Assembly: GCA_014885115.2 (NCBI GenBank)
Contig: WKLE02004578.1
Location: 2,807-18,130, forward strand
Reading direction: 5' to 3'
Length of the DNA: 15,324 bases
Source: Asterionellopsis glacialis
Lineage: Eukaryota > Bacillariophyta > Plagiogrammaphyceae > Rhaphoneidales > Asterionellopsidaceae
Shown here: piece by piece, positions 1-8,943 of the stretch
Position numbering within the stretch: the first letter of the stretch is position 1
Layout of the letters: the number at the start of each line of letters is the position of its first letter
Made by a program: the position numbers and the translations under genes
Notes under the pieces: generated by a model
What the model was told of the DNA's origin: nothing
The model's input: the letters and a program-made list of their open reading frames with translations, nothing else
Database searches by the model: none

Positions 1-57
1 GGGACTTTCATTTTCTTTTTATATTCCTTGTCAAAAATCAACAAAAATCATTTTTAG
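1..57 (+). other. 3' part of an intron in the LSm1-like gene
   Basis: This is AT-rich sequence ending in TTTTTAG directly before the homologous LSm1 reading frame. No donor at a sensible distance is visible, so the intron probably starts left of the window. The frame upstream of base 58 is closed by the TAG at 55-57, which supports the acceptor. Confidence 0.6.
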
Positions 58-399
58 ATTTTTCGTTCCTTTGATCAATTTAGTAATATGGTATTGGAAC
101 ATACATCGGAACGACGAGTTTGGACAGATTCATCATCATCATCATCCTCACAAGAAGATGCAGGAAAAACATTTTATGCGGATGTTCCCTTGGGTTTATA
201 TGTCGTACGAGGTGATTCAATGGTATTAATGGGTCAAATCACAAATGATGATGAAACCACCAACATGATTAAACTATCACCTGAAGAATTGGAAGATAAA
301 AAGAAAAAAGCACAGGAAGAAAAAGAAAAAGAGCAACAGCAGGAGGAGGAGGAAGAAAAAGAATTGGAATGGGATTTTGATAATGATCTTGTTGCGTAA
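58..399 (+). CDS. LSM1: LSm1-like Sm protein, last exon (5' partial)
   Basis: This is the 3' exon of an Sm-like protein; 113 residues are visible. The frame is open from base 58, upstream of the first ATG at 88, and begins IFRSFDQFSNMVLE. It is preceded by an in-frame TAG (55-57) that doubles as the intron acceptor TTTTTAG, so ATG 88 is internal and not the start. The stretch R-S-F-D-Q-F matches the LSm1 Sm1 motif, and D-V-P-L-G-L-Y-V-V-R-G-D-S matches the Sm2 motif (known LSm1 proteins have DIPxGxxVxRGENVVLxGE). LSm1 is the subunit that distinguishes the cytoplasmic Lsm1-7 ring, which binds deadenylated mRNA 3' ends and promotes decapping with Pat1. A Ser-rich insert (seven Ser in a row) sits between the two motifs. 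The C-terminal tail is a highly charged K/E/Q helix ending in a WDFD motif. Earlier exons lie left of the window. Confidence 0.88.
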   Translation: MFRSFDQFSNMVLEHTSERRVWTDSSSSSSSQEDAGKTFYADVPLGLYVVRGDSMVLMGQITNDDETTNMIKLSPEELEDKKKKAQEEKEKEQQQEEEEEKELEWDFDNDLVA

Positions 400-438
400 A
401 GACCGAAACCAAATGAAAAAGAAAAACAAAAATACATC

Positions 439-460
439 CACACACACACACGCACACACA
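439..460. repeat. CA dinucleotide microsatellite
   Basis: A run of CA units is interrupted by a single CG. It lies about 40 bases after the LSm1 stop codon, probably within the 3' UTR. Confidence 0.9.
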
Positions 461-474
461 GGTTTCATGAAACC
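461..474. repeat. Perfect 14-bp palindrome
   Basis: GGTTTCATGAAACC is identical to its reverse complement. It directly abuts the CA microsatellite in the presumed 3' UTR of the LSm1-like gene. The role is unknown and chance is possible. Confidence 0.7.
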
Positions 475-1090
475 AACTTTCCATAAACAACTTCTTCATG
501 TACATGGCTTGGTAATTGAAAAGTGTATTGTACACAGAATGAAAAACACACACCCCAAAAATCAGCAATAACAAAAATAATCATGTAAAAAAACTCAAAA
601 ACACGGACAGTATCTGCACAACGATCTATTTTGATCTATTTCCATTCTGTAATGCATTCTTTCCTACCTTGGAGGGACCTTTTTTTTTTTTTAAAGTGCA
701 CGTTTTAGCAAAAAATGACACCTCTACCGTCCATGTTCGTTTGATCCGAGGGCGTGTGCAGTTTATCATTTTCTTCCTAGGAACGGATGAAGGTTAGTGA
801 ACACACAGGAGTACTTCTTTCGCAATGCGCTTACAGTACGATGGTAGGGAATAAGATCCTCCAAAGTCCAATTTCTTTTCGGTCGAGGTGTGTGTGCATT
901 TCGCCAAGAATAGGAAAAGGTAGATCGGGAAGTAAACGATAGATTTTTTTTTTTTCCGCAGTGCCGTTCCAGTTCTGACTATCACTTTTTCACAATCCTA
1001 ACGTGTCCTTGATTAATTATAACCAAGATCTCAAAACCATGCAATTGTTGTATGATATAAACTACCGAAAATATGGCCATGGCATCAGGA

Positions 1091-1180
1091 TTGGACGAAC
1101 TTAGGCAGACTCACAGTTTCAAAACAAAAAAAGGGGGGGAGTGGAAGAACTTACGCAAACCCCTAGTTTCAAAACAAAAG
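1091..1180. repeat. Imperfect direct repeat, two 40-bp copies, 50-bp period
   Basis: Copy 1 (1091-1130) and copy 2 (1141-1180) match at 32 of 40 positions. The shared core is GAACTTA, a CGCA-like block, then AGTTTCAAAACAAAA. They are separated by a short A/G-rich stretch. No coding frame explains them. Confidence 0.75.
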
Positions 1181-1549
1181 AAAAAGAGCTATAGAGACTC
1201 ACTGAAGTTCATCTCCAGTAGAAAGGAGTACAAACACAAGGATAAACATGCTTTCCAATTTTCACTTTTTCTATACAAAGTATTTTTTTAAAATAAAACA
1301 ATATATGGAATGACATTGACATGTGTCCCCTCATGAAAGCCCAATAACAATTTATAGGCATTTCCAAACGTGGGACTGACTCCCGTAATATCATTCACAT
1401 AAATGTACATACAAAACATAATTATAAACATGTAATGCTACCTCTTTCGTTCTCTTGTTGGTCTTTTTTCTTCTCCATTTTCATCTTTTTTTTTCTTATG
1501 TTTGACTTTCTCTTTTTCCCCTCTTTGCTACTTATTCCCTACTTGCAAT

Positions 1550-2371
1550 TTAGTTGGAATGCTCCATTTCACTTGCCGTACTATCATCGGGATGTCCTTG
1601 TTGCAACACAGTTCCACTCGAGGGTGGAATGTTACTTGTCCCAGCTGCTTCCGCCTTGGCCGCAGCCGCTGCTTCGGCTTCCAAGACACTCATTTCTTCA
1701 CGTTTGCATTCAATTTTGGCTTGCGATATGGCAATATCTTTACGTGCCGAATCAAAGGCTGCACGAATCTTGGATTCCTTTTCTTCGACAGGCGTATCCC
1801 GATCCACCTCCAAGGCTTCCATTAACTCATATACCTCCACTCCAAACTGTTGTTTGCGTTGCTTAATTTCTCTCTCTAAAAATACAACATCCGTCTGTAA
1901 CATGACATGATACAAGGCATTCATAATGTGGGTGGAAGAAAATGATGAGAATGAATCCCAAAGGATCATGGTGGGTACGTAATATGGCAAAACAAAAAAA
2001 GAGCAATTAGGAAATGGGAGAAAAAAATGAGATATATTTTTTTCTTTCCAAGACAATTTTTGAGATTCATCTCTGTTTCACGCCCCCCAAAAAAGCAGAG
2101 TAGGTAGAGAATAATAAGACTTGTCATTGTTTTACTGTGTGTTGTTTGTGTGCCTCTCTCTCAAGGAACAAAGCACATACAGGAAAGAGCATGTGCTACA
2201 AACCATCATCATAATATACTCTATGCCATCAGAAAAAAAGACTCCCCAAACTTCCACGTACAAAACATACCAAAGTCTACGTACCTTGAGCATCGTTTTA
2301 GCACCTGAATCCACCAAGGATTTACCGGCCTTTTTTACACGATCTAAAAACGTTGACGAATCCGAGCTCAT
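1550..2371 (-). CDS. Coiled-coil protein, 143 aa, two exons, unknown function
   Basis: Exon 1 is 2285-2371 (29 codons, ATG at 2371) and exon 2 is 1550-1894 (114 codons plus TAA); they join in phase 0. The donor is AAG|GTACGT and the acceptor is TTACAG|ACG. ATG 2371 is the first ATG in its frame; upstream the frame stays open only to non-ATG codons. Residues 8-29 are a basic amphipathic segment (FLDRVKKAGKSLVDSGAKTM). Residues 30-60 read TDVVFLEREIKQRKQQFGVE, then VYELMEALEVD. Residues 65-112 are strongly heptad-like and Ala/Glu/Lys-rich, predicting a coiled coil. The C-terminus is Ser/Pro-rich and disordered. I recall similar 'LxRE...RKQxFGVExYxLM' segments in stramenopile proteins without known function, but cannot verify this here. 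No signal peptide or membrane segment is seen. Confidence 0.8.
1895..2284 (-). other. Intron of the coiled-coil protein gene (390 nt)
   Basis: The minus-strand donor is GTACGT (2284-2279) and the acceptor is TTACAG ending at 1895. Joining at these sites keeps the frame (phase 0) and links two segments that each look coding. Both flanking frames enter low-complexity or stop-containing sequence beyond the junctions. Confidence 0.8.
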
Positions 2372-3187
2372 GATGGTATCGTCAACGTCTTTAGGAACAG
2401 GACCTGAACACGAAAAAATTTTGAAATTCTGTTGTGCCGTACAAGGCTTCTCTCTCAAATAACCGTCTCTTTTGTTAAACTTATGTGCAAATCACACAAG
2501 CGATCGCCAAGAAGGAAGGAGACGAGGCAGGTAGGAAGCGATGCAACCGAAACAAAAAAAGAAAGTACGCCTGGTTCGAGTAGAGTACGGTACATGATCG
2601 ATTTCTCGAGCGAGAGCAGATGAGTACTGCCTCTTTATTTGGGGAGGGATGATTCTCGGAGGGGCGCCAAGGACAAAGTCAGCAGAAGAACTTTGACTCT
2701 TGCATTCAGAATTTGTCATCTTGGAAGGCTTTGGCTCGGCTTTACTTATTGATCATGCGCCTGCATGGCTTTATGTACGAATGAAATTTAGTACGATTTT
2801 GTGTACACCTCACATCATATTGTCCTACGTATATATACGTTTTACTGATTGTACTGGGCATTCCAAAAATTACAATAAGTTCTTGCAGGCGCTTTTCCAT
2901 GTGTATCATAGAAACATTTTCTCCTACCTGGACGTACATATCCTACATGGGTACAAAAATTTAGTGAGTGGAATTATTCGAAATGATAATTTGATACAGG
3001 ATATGACCGTTGAATCTGTCTCTTGTACTCAAATTCTGATCTTGAAAAAATGAATATACTCCTCATTCATTAATATAAATATTTTTAATATGCTTTTCCA
3101 AAGTTAATAGTCCTTTAGTCGAACCAGCGAGCCATCCAGGAATGAGAAATGACACACACACAAAACTACTAGTTCCTTTCTTCAGGC

Positions 3188-3219
3188 CTAAGTTTCACTC
3201 TCTAGAGAGAGAGACTTAG
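3188..3219. repeat. 32-bp near-perfect inverted repeat centred on CTCTCTAGAGAG
   Basis: Folding the segment on itself pairs 16 positions: 14 Watson-Crick, one G-T and one mismatch. The outer arms are CTAAGT and ACTTAG, and the centre is a perfect 12-bp palindrome. With no loop it would form a cruciform or a binding site rather than a simple RNA hairpin. Confidence 0.75.
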
Positions 3220-3425
3220 TTGTACCCAGCGATCTTGGTTGGTATTCTCTTGGATCTGTCGGAGTGCCACGCAAGCGAACAGAAATACAAAAAGAAAAAC
3301 TCTAGAGTGAATTCGTTCCATATTTATTTTTTAAAAGAACACGGCATTCTTTGCAGTTAGTTGTTCGGTACACTATTTGGGTTAAACAATATTGCTACTA
3401 TTCTAAAAAGATTGCTTTGGATACC

Positions 3426-3444
3426 CATCATGATGATCATGATG
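3426..3444. repeat. 19-bp inverted repeat with one central base
   Basis: Arms CATCATGAT and ATCATGATG are perfect reverse complements around one central G. The sequence is made of CAT/ATG units, so a simple-repeat origin is likely. Confidence 0.6.
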
Positions 3445-3498
3445 CTGTTTCAGCAGGAACAGGTCGGATCTGGAAAAATGAATCTTATATATACACTT

Positions 3499-3515
3499 GT
3501 CTCTCTAAAAGAGAC
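3499..3515. repeat. Small hairpin, 6-bp stem
   Basis: Arms GTCTCT and AGAGAC surround a CTAAA loop. It lies about 110 bases past the stop of the large minus-strand gene, so it may be in its 3' UTR. Confidence 0.5.
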
Positions 3516-3604
3516 GTAGAAGATATTCATTTTTTGTGTTGGAGATGAACCAGACGGTATGATGCTTGCTAAATTGGTGTGCCGTCGTGTAAATTGTTCT
3601 TGTG

Positions 3605-3618
3605 GTTCTTATGAGAAC
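3605..3618 (-). repeat. Small hairpin just downstream of the large gene's stop
   Basis: GTTCT and AGAAC arms flank a TATG loop, ten bases beyond the minus-strand stop codon. It would lie in the 3' UTR. There is no evidence that it terminates transcription. Confidence 0.5.
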
Positions 3619-3621
3619 AGT

Positions 3622-3644
3622 CAGTACCTACTTTTTGGGTACTG
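3622..3644 (-). promoter_or_regulatory. Hairpin spanning the stop codon of the large gene
   Basis: Perfect 7-bp arms CAGTACC and GGTACTG flank a 9-base loop. On the minus-strand mRNA the loop holds the last lysine codons and the first two bases of the TAG stop (3628-3630), and the 3' arm begins with the stop's G. The structure is seen directly in the sequence; any effect on termination is speculation. Confidence 0.5.
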
Positions 3645-6600
3645 CACTTCGATTCAATGGTGAAATTCCTCTAAAAAATTCTTGTGGATGCTCATCGGGA
3701 ACCTTGTGGGTAATGTAAAAACAATTACGACACAGTCGTACCGGTGGTTCATCCTCTTGACGAGGAAACATGAAGCAATTACGTGAACACCCACCACGTA
3801 CACGATTAATGGCATAATGACGACCTGTGGCTTCATAGGCACGTTTCCCTTCTTCCGTCGCATTGGATAGACAATACTCACATCCACCCACCTTGTCATG
3901 CAAATTGGGAATCCATTTCAAACTGCATATTTCACGGTTCGCCGAGTCATCGTTATCCTCGGGTTTATGGAATGGATCCAGTGACATGGCATATAATTCT
4001 GCCTTGCTGGGCATTCGCCATTGTGGTCTATCATCTAGAGGCGAATTGGGGGATGTTGCCGACGATGGTGACCATATACCGGTACGAGAACCATGATAGC
4101 CGGATGATTCGCCGGAGGGGCCTAGATAGGAAGATGAGTAACCACCCGCATCTTCTTTGGAAGGGTTCTTCCAATGGGGTCTACCATCTGAACGAGAATG
4201 ATTCATCCACATACCATCCGCCCCGGATCCATGATAACTAGCATGACCACCCGTATCTTCTTTGGAAGGGTTCCTCCAATAAGGTCTATCATCTGCACGA
4301 GAATGATTCATCCACATGCCGTCCGCCCCAGATCCATGATTACCATCATGACCATCAAATGTAAAATGCGCAGATCTTCCTCCACCCTCTGACCTACTTG
4401 AATTTAATTTCCAACCTGGACCACCGTGAGGAGACAGAGCACCGCCCTGTTCTCCATTATTGTTATTTGGGAGAGTTGCTAAAGCTGAATCAAGCATCTG
4501 GTCGTAATAGGATGATTCTGATTTACTAGGATTTTTCCATGGTTCCCGATTCGAAGGTGAAAACGAATGATTTCCTCGTAGTAGTTGCTGGAACGAATCA
4601 TCTCCGAGTCCATATCCCATGGCCTGCATATATGCCATTTCTTCCTTGGATGGAAATCTCCATTCTGGTTTGTCACCATCTTTACCATCACGACTTGAAG
4701 GAGAGTGGGTGTACCGTTTGGGTGACCAAGAATTGGAACCACTATGCGTCAACGGAGCTGCTGCCACAGAGGACTGCCCAGGATTGTGGTTGTACCGTTT
4801 GGGTGACCAGGAATGGGAACCACTATGTGTCATCGGAGCTACTGCTGCAGAGGACTGACCAGGCTTGTAAGCTGGAATACGACTAGTTCTATTTGTGGGC
4901 GCTGACCGTTTGGATATGGTCGCAGTAGAATTCTTACTCCTTGCCAAATTGTTCCATTTCGATTGTCCACGTTGAAGTGACTTTTCCATTTTTCGTTTCG
5001 ATTCGTCTCTTGTTGTAACAGTACTAATAGTACTGGTACCAGAATGAGTATCGATAGCCAATGCGGATTTCTTCGCGGTACTTCGTTTCGCATTGGTAGA
5101 TCGCACGGGTGTACTTGCAGTAGCTTTTTTAGTGGGAGAAGGAGTCGAAGCGGCATCTAACTGTGCATCCAACCAATCTGACAATTCATCAATTTCATCG
5201 TCACCACCACCATTTTCCACAGCCTCTTGCTCCTTGAGAGCAGTAGAACTAGCCTTCATTGAAGCAGCACGACGACGCAATTCTTCTAATTCAGCCATCC
5301 TTGCCATCAACTCGTCTGTAGACGTTCCACCAGCAGTAGCACTACGTCGGCGTAGGGCTTCTAGTTCAGCCATCCTTGCCATTAATTCATCTGTATTGTA
5401 CCGAGGAAAGCCAGTGAGACCACCATCGCCATCTTCATGCTGATATCTCAAAGTGGAATCAACTTCACTAAGAGTATCACCCATTGTACTTCCGCCATCT
5501 ACAAATGTTATACTTTCTGCTATTACAGAACCATCTGAGTTGACTCCCACATAGGATGGTACTTCATCACCATCACCATCGTCAACACCATGGAAGTCAC
5601 CAATATGTACATCACCATCCACTACACCATAGGGTATGTCATCATGATATTCTGCGTGTGGTCCATCAAATGGTCTTCCTTCATGATTAGTAGGAACGAG
5701 AGGAGCAGCAAAGATACTATTTCCAGCCATACCACTGAAATTTGCAATATTTCGACTACCCGTAATTGGAGTTACGAGTGCTGCTTCATCAAGACCATGA
5801 TTATTTTGATGGATTCGTGTCAAAGAGGAGTTGAAATTAGTACTGGCTTGATTATTATCACCTCCGCCGCCACCATCTTTCTCATTATTCGCATCCTCTT
5901 CTAAAACAATTGTTGCAAAGTCATTATCGTCTTGATGTTGGTGTTGCTCTTCTGATGGTTGTAAAGGAGATGTAAACGTTGTGGATGACCCTAGTGCCAT
6001 GGCAGATGTTGGCATTATACGTGGTTGTAAATCAATGGATGCTGTAGTATCCTCCCCACCACTACCAACGATAAAGAGATGGCTGTCACCGTCATCACCA
6101 AGAATATCATCTAAAATATCATCTCCACTATCCTTCGAATTTTCTTGTACTTGACGATTTTCTTTTTCTAATTCTTCTTCTTCTTTCACCATGATGGACA
6201 TCATAGTTTCATTCTGTGGTTGTTGTTTCATTTCAGATGACACGATATCATCAATCTTTTGTAACAAGACATCTTTCTGTTCGGTCATAGTCGGTGTAGT
6301 AGCTTCTTTTGCTCCAGCCATAGAATATAATGTATTACGATAACTTTCATGCTCATGATTATTATTCATTGCCATCGCACTAGTTTCATCTTTCATGGCA
6401 CTATGATAACTATTATCGTTATCATGGTGATCATTTTGGGCATCGCAATGTGCTTCATCGAATGGCTGCTGCAGCTGTTGTAATTGTCCTTCCTCTGCAC
6501 CATCATCAACATGAAGAGCTCTGTCTTCATTGTCTGAACGAACTTCTTCGTGCTGTTGTTGCCCTGCCTCTTTGTCAACATTATGATGATTATCATCATT

Positions 6601-8202
6601 ATTATCAATAGCAGTATCGTTGACAATACCACCAGTATCACCATCATCACCCACAATCGATGATTCAGGTGTTTGTGGTAATGGATGATCTACAGCTTGT
6701 TTAAATGCATCTTCTAATGACATGCGCATATCCCAAAAAAAGGTGTACGCATTGCCATTATCAGGTGATCTGTCTAAAAAGTGAGGTGGCAAGGGTGACA
6801 ATACATCACCTGTACGACCCGTAGTTACAGTATCTCCATTTGAAGAAAATGAATAATCCATACCACTACCACAACGATCATTGGGACCACGAGGATTACC
6901 TTCACCATCGTACTCATAATAATAATCTCGACTAGGTGTCGTACCTATACTTTGATTGAGAAGCATTAATTCATCTTCAGGAATATCATCTTCATTGTAG
7001 TCATGATGATGATCATCACGGTGAATCATTTCATCTGAGTGAGTAGAACTATCGCTATTGGTCGTTCGTGTCTTTGTACCCATACCAGCTACTACTGCTG
7101 CTGCACCTCCTCCTGCAACTGCTGCTATCGTTGCAGCACCTACATTCGCCACGGCTTCAATGGATGATTCACCTAATAACAATGAAGTTCCATGGTTGTT
7201 GTTGTCTAATGGTGTTCTAGCCTGTTGTTGGTTTGCATTTCTGTCGTTATCCAAACCACTACTATTAGTAGTACGTGAAGCAGCAATATCAGCACTATTG
7301 GAAGAAGCATCTACAGATGCAAATGCAGGGTTTCCAGATTCAATTTGTCCTTCGTTTTTCTTGATTCCTCTAGTTGGCGTTTGATCTACATCACCACCGC
7401 CAATATTTTCACCTTTAGTCTCATTGTAGTAATTATTGTGCTCTCCTCCATCACTTTTTTGTTCCTTTTCTTCCGATGGTGATTGCACCTCCACGACTCC
7501 CTGTCTTGCTTCTTGTTCTTCCAACTTTTGTTGTTGTTTCTGTTTTCGTTTTTCTTTTAAATATTGCAATTTTTTATATTGGTATCGTTTACGATTATCT
7601 TGACGTGTTTTCTTTTTCCAAAAATCATCCATTTCACTCAAGGTTGTATAGGCCAATGAATGTTGATCAGGTGTGGAAATACTTTGTTGTTCACGATCGA
7701 CGAGAGTTTTTTGATAATCCTGTAACAAATATAAACGATCTTTATATTTCGCATACCATTCCGGATCCAAAGATTTTTGATATAAAAAATAGTCTGTCAA
7801 TTCCTTACTAGTTAACGGTATGGTATCGGAATCACCAGCCGCAGTTGCTATACGACGATAAAATAATGGATCTATGATTTATCATTAATATATAATTTTG
7901 TGAATGGAAAGAACGAAACAAAGCAAGTGAGAAAGCAGATGATTTAAGAATTACATCAAATTTGATTGGATCAGTATCTCCACGAATGACCAAAAAAAAG
8001 AAGGACGAAAAGGCTCAGACTGAAATACACTTGAAACTCAATTCAATAACTTACCATCTTTTAATTCCTTTCGTAAAGTTCCTGCAAGTTGTTTTAAACG
8101 CCCATGCTGTTTTTTGGTTTTACGACGTTCTAAATTACCTCGTGTGGAGCGTGATAAGGATGATATACCTTTGGATGTAGCTCCAGCAGTGGAAGATGGC
8201 AT
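3628..8202 (-). CDS. Large low-complexity repeat protein with Cys-rich C-terminus, 1463 aa, two exons
   Basis: Exon 1 is 8055-8202 (ATG at 8202) and exon 2 is 3628-7871, joined in phase 1 (GATG|GTAAGT and ATAG|ATCC). The join reads ELKD-DPLFYRRIATAAG. Residues 20-50 are basic. After the junction comes a conserved-looking block (TDYFLYQKSLDPEWYAKYKD), then a Lys/Gln-rich coiled-coil stretch. About 800 residues follow that are disordered and acidic, rich in Asp, Asn, His and Gln; an Ala/Gly hydrophobic patch sits near 287-313. Tandem duplications occur near 877 (25 aa), 1053 (27 aa) and 1229 (35 aa). Five W-[RK]-x-P-S-K motifs have Trp near 1120, 1161, 1248, 1283 and 1334. The C-terminal 99 residues carry Cys 1365, 1380, 1383, 1411, 1415, 1430 and 1433 (CxxC, CxxxC, CxxC), suggesting a zinc-binding fold. 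I do not recognise a family with known function. A nuclear or scaffold role is only a guess. Confidence 0.85.
4126..4335 (-). repeat. Tandem duplication, 105-bp period (35 aa) in coding sequence
   Basis: The units are 4231-4335 and 4126-4230. Each begins GSGADGMWMNHSR and contains one W-[RK]-N-P-S-K-E-D motif. The copies are very similar at protein and DNA level, implying a fairly recent in-frame duplication. Confidence 0.9.
4702..4863 (-). repeat. Tandem duplication, 81-bp period (27 aa) in coding sequence
   Basis: The units are 4783-4863 and 4702-4782. Each begins PGQSS and contains THSGSxSWSPKRY. The DNA identity is high, for example the shared GTACCGTTTGGGTGACCA block on the plus strand. 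Confidence 0.9.
5242..5391 (-). repeat. Tandem duplication, 75-bp period (25 aa) in coding sequence
   Basis: The units are 5317-5391 and 5242-5316. Both begin DELMARMAELE-x-LRRR, a short amphipathic helix. The second copy diverges after the helix. Confidence 0.9.
7872..8054 (-). other. Intron of the large repeat-protein gene (183 nt)
   Basis: The donor is GTAAGT (8054-8049) and the acceptor ends ATCATAG at 7872. The phase-1 join continues one open frame across both exons. Without this intron the protein would lack its first 50 residues and the ORF would have no ATG near its 5' end; the codon at 7800 is TTG. Confidence 0.85.
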
Positions 8203-8763
8203 TGTGACTCTGCTTCTTTATGGTTATAGTTGTTGTTGTTGTTTCTAATAATCACAGTATCAAAGGACTCCGCGGCATTGCTGATCGATCGTGTGAAAAT
8301 CCCAAATCTCTATCAAAATCTATTTCTTAATGAGAACTTTAATGGTGCGTTTTGTGGTGCTGGTCCTGGATTTTTTCTGTAAATATAGGTAAGACTCCTT
8401 TCCAAATTTCCTTTAAATCTAATGTTATTGTTGGGAGTCGAACGAACGATGATAATGAATGACCCGACAAGGATGTTGTTGATGGAGGATCTCTTCTCGC
8501 ACTGCAGCTAAGCTTTTTTCCAGGTTTGGTCGTGAGAGGTACGCGGAGTCGAGTTTGCCAAGCAAAGCATCCACACTACTCGCCCCACAATATGAGGCGG
8601 GCGGGCCAAAAATAAATAAAGGATACATTCCAAATGTCTTTCTTATACGGAACCAACACAGCAATAGATTGTTTTTATTATAGGCATATTCTCGCCAAAG
8701 GCGTAGTATGACTGCATCATTCGAGATCAGAATTAACTGAAACGGACACTTCGTTTACGATTA

Positions 8764-8795
8764 TTACTCTTTTTTAAAAAAAAGGTTCAGAGTAA
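8764..8795. repeat. Inverted repeat with T/A-rich centre
   Basis: Arms TTACTCT (8764-8770) and AGAGTAA (8789-8795) enclose T5A8GGTTC. The T and A runs can extend the stem if GGTTC bulges. The function is unknown. Confidence 0.5.
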
Positions 8796-8943
8796 GCCGA
8801 CTGAAAACTAAATCTTATGTCTCATAAACCATGTATTTTCACGTTTAAACCTTTATTAATACGTGTTTTACATCATAATTGACAAAGCATGCAGGGCCAA
8901 GCACGCACCGCCGTCCCAGCCGGCCCCGCCTTTAACTTTGTGG

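Larger units (their letters stand above)
400..1549. other. Intergenic region between converging genes
   Basis: This is the 3' flank of the LSm1-like gene and of the minus-strand gene that ends at 1550. It holds a CA microsatellite, a 14-bp palindrome, a T13 tract at 680-692 and an imperfect direct repeat at 1091-1180. Short open frames here have low-complexity translations and no recognisable motif. I see no gene. Confidence 0.6.
2372..3627. other. Intergenic region with several inverted repeats
   Basis: This holds the 5' flank of the coiled-coil gene and the 3' flank of the large repeat-protein gene. The only open frames are short and lack motifs. The right part carries inverted repeats at 3188-3219, 3426-3444, 3499-3515 and 3605-3618. 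An AT-rich patch lies at 3066-3095. No RNA gene was recognised. Confidence 0.6.

Noticed and set aside
1435..1866. Plus-strand 143-codon frame
   Set aside because: It is antisense to exon 2 of the minus-strand coiled-coil gene, and its translation is a Phe/Pro/Leu-rich shadow.
2132..2458. N-terminal extension of the coiled-coil protein upstream of ATG 2371
   Set aside because: The frame is open to 2458 but begins with TTG; ATG 2371 is the first ATG, so the upstream part is taken as 5' UTR. Its 3' end runs into the intron.
3420..3450. CAT/ATG repeats as a possible CRISPR-like or iteron array
   Set aside because: The units are three bases long with no spacers; a simple trinucleotide repeat explains them.
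6393..6656. Frame shadows rich in Ile/Met within the large gene
   Set aside because: They come from reading the Asp/Asn/His (GAT/AAT/CAT) codon runs of the real gene out of frame.
8430..8460. tRNA T-arm-like GTTCGACTCCC on the minus strand
   Set aside because: The bases flanking the loop do not form the 5-bp T stem, and no A box, anticodon arm or acceptor stem is present.
8425..8664. Minus-strand 79-codon frame with an amphipathic-looking middle
   Set aside because: It has no ATG (begins TTG), no recognisable motif and no clear splice signals; probably chance in a locally GC-richer patch.
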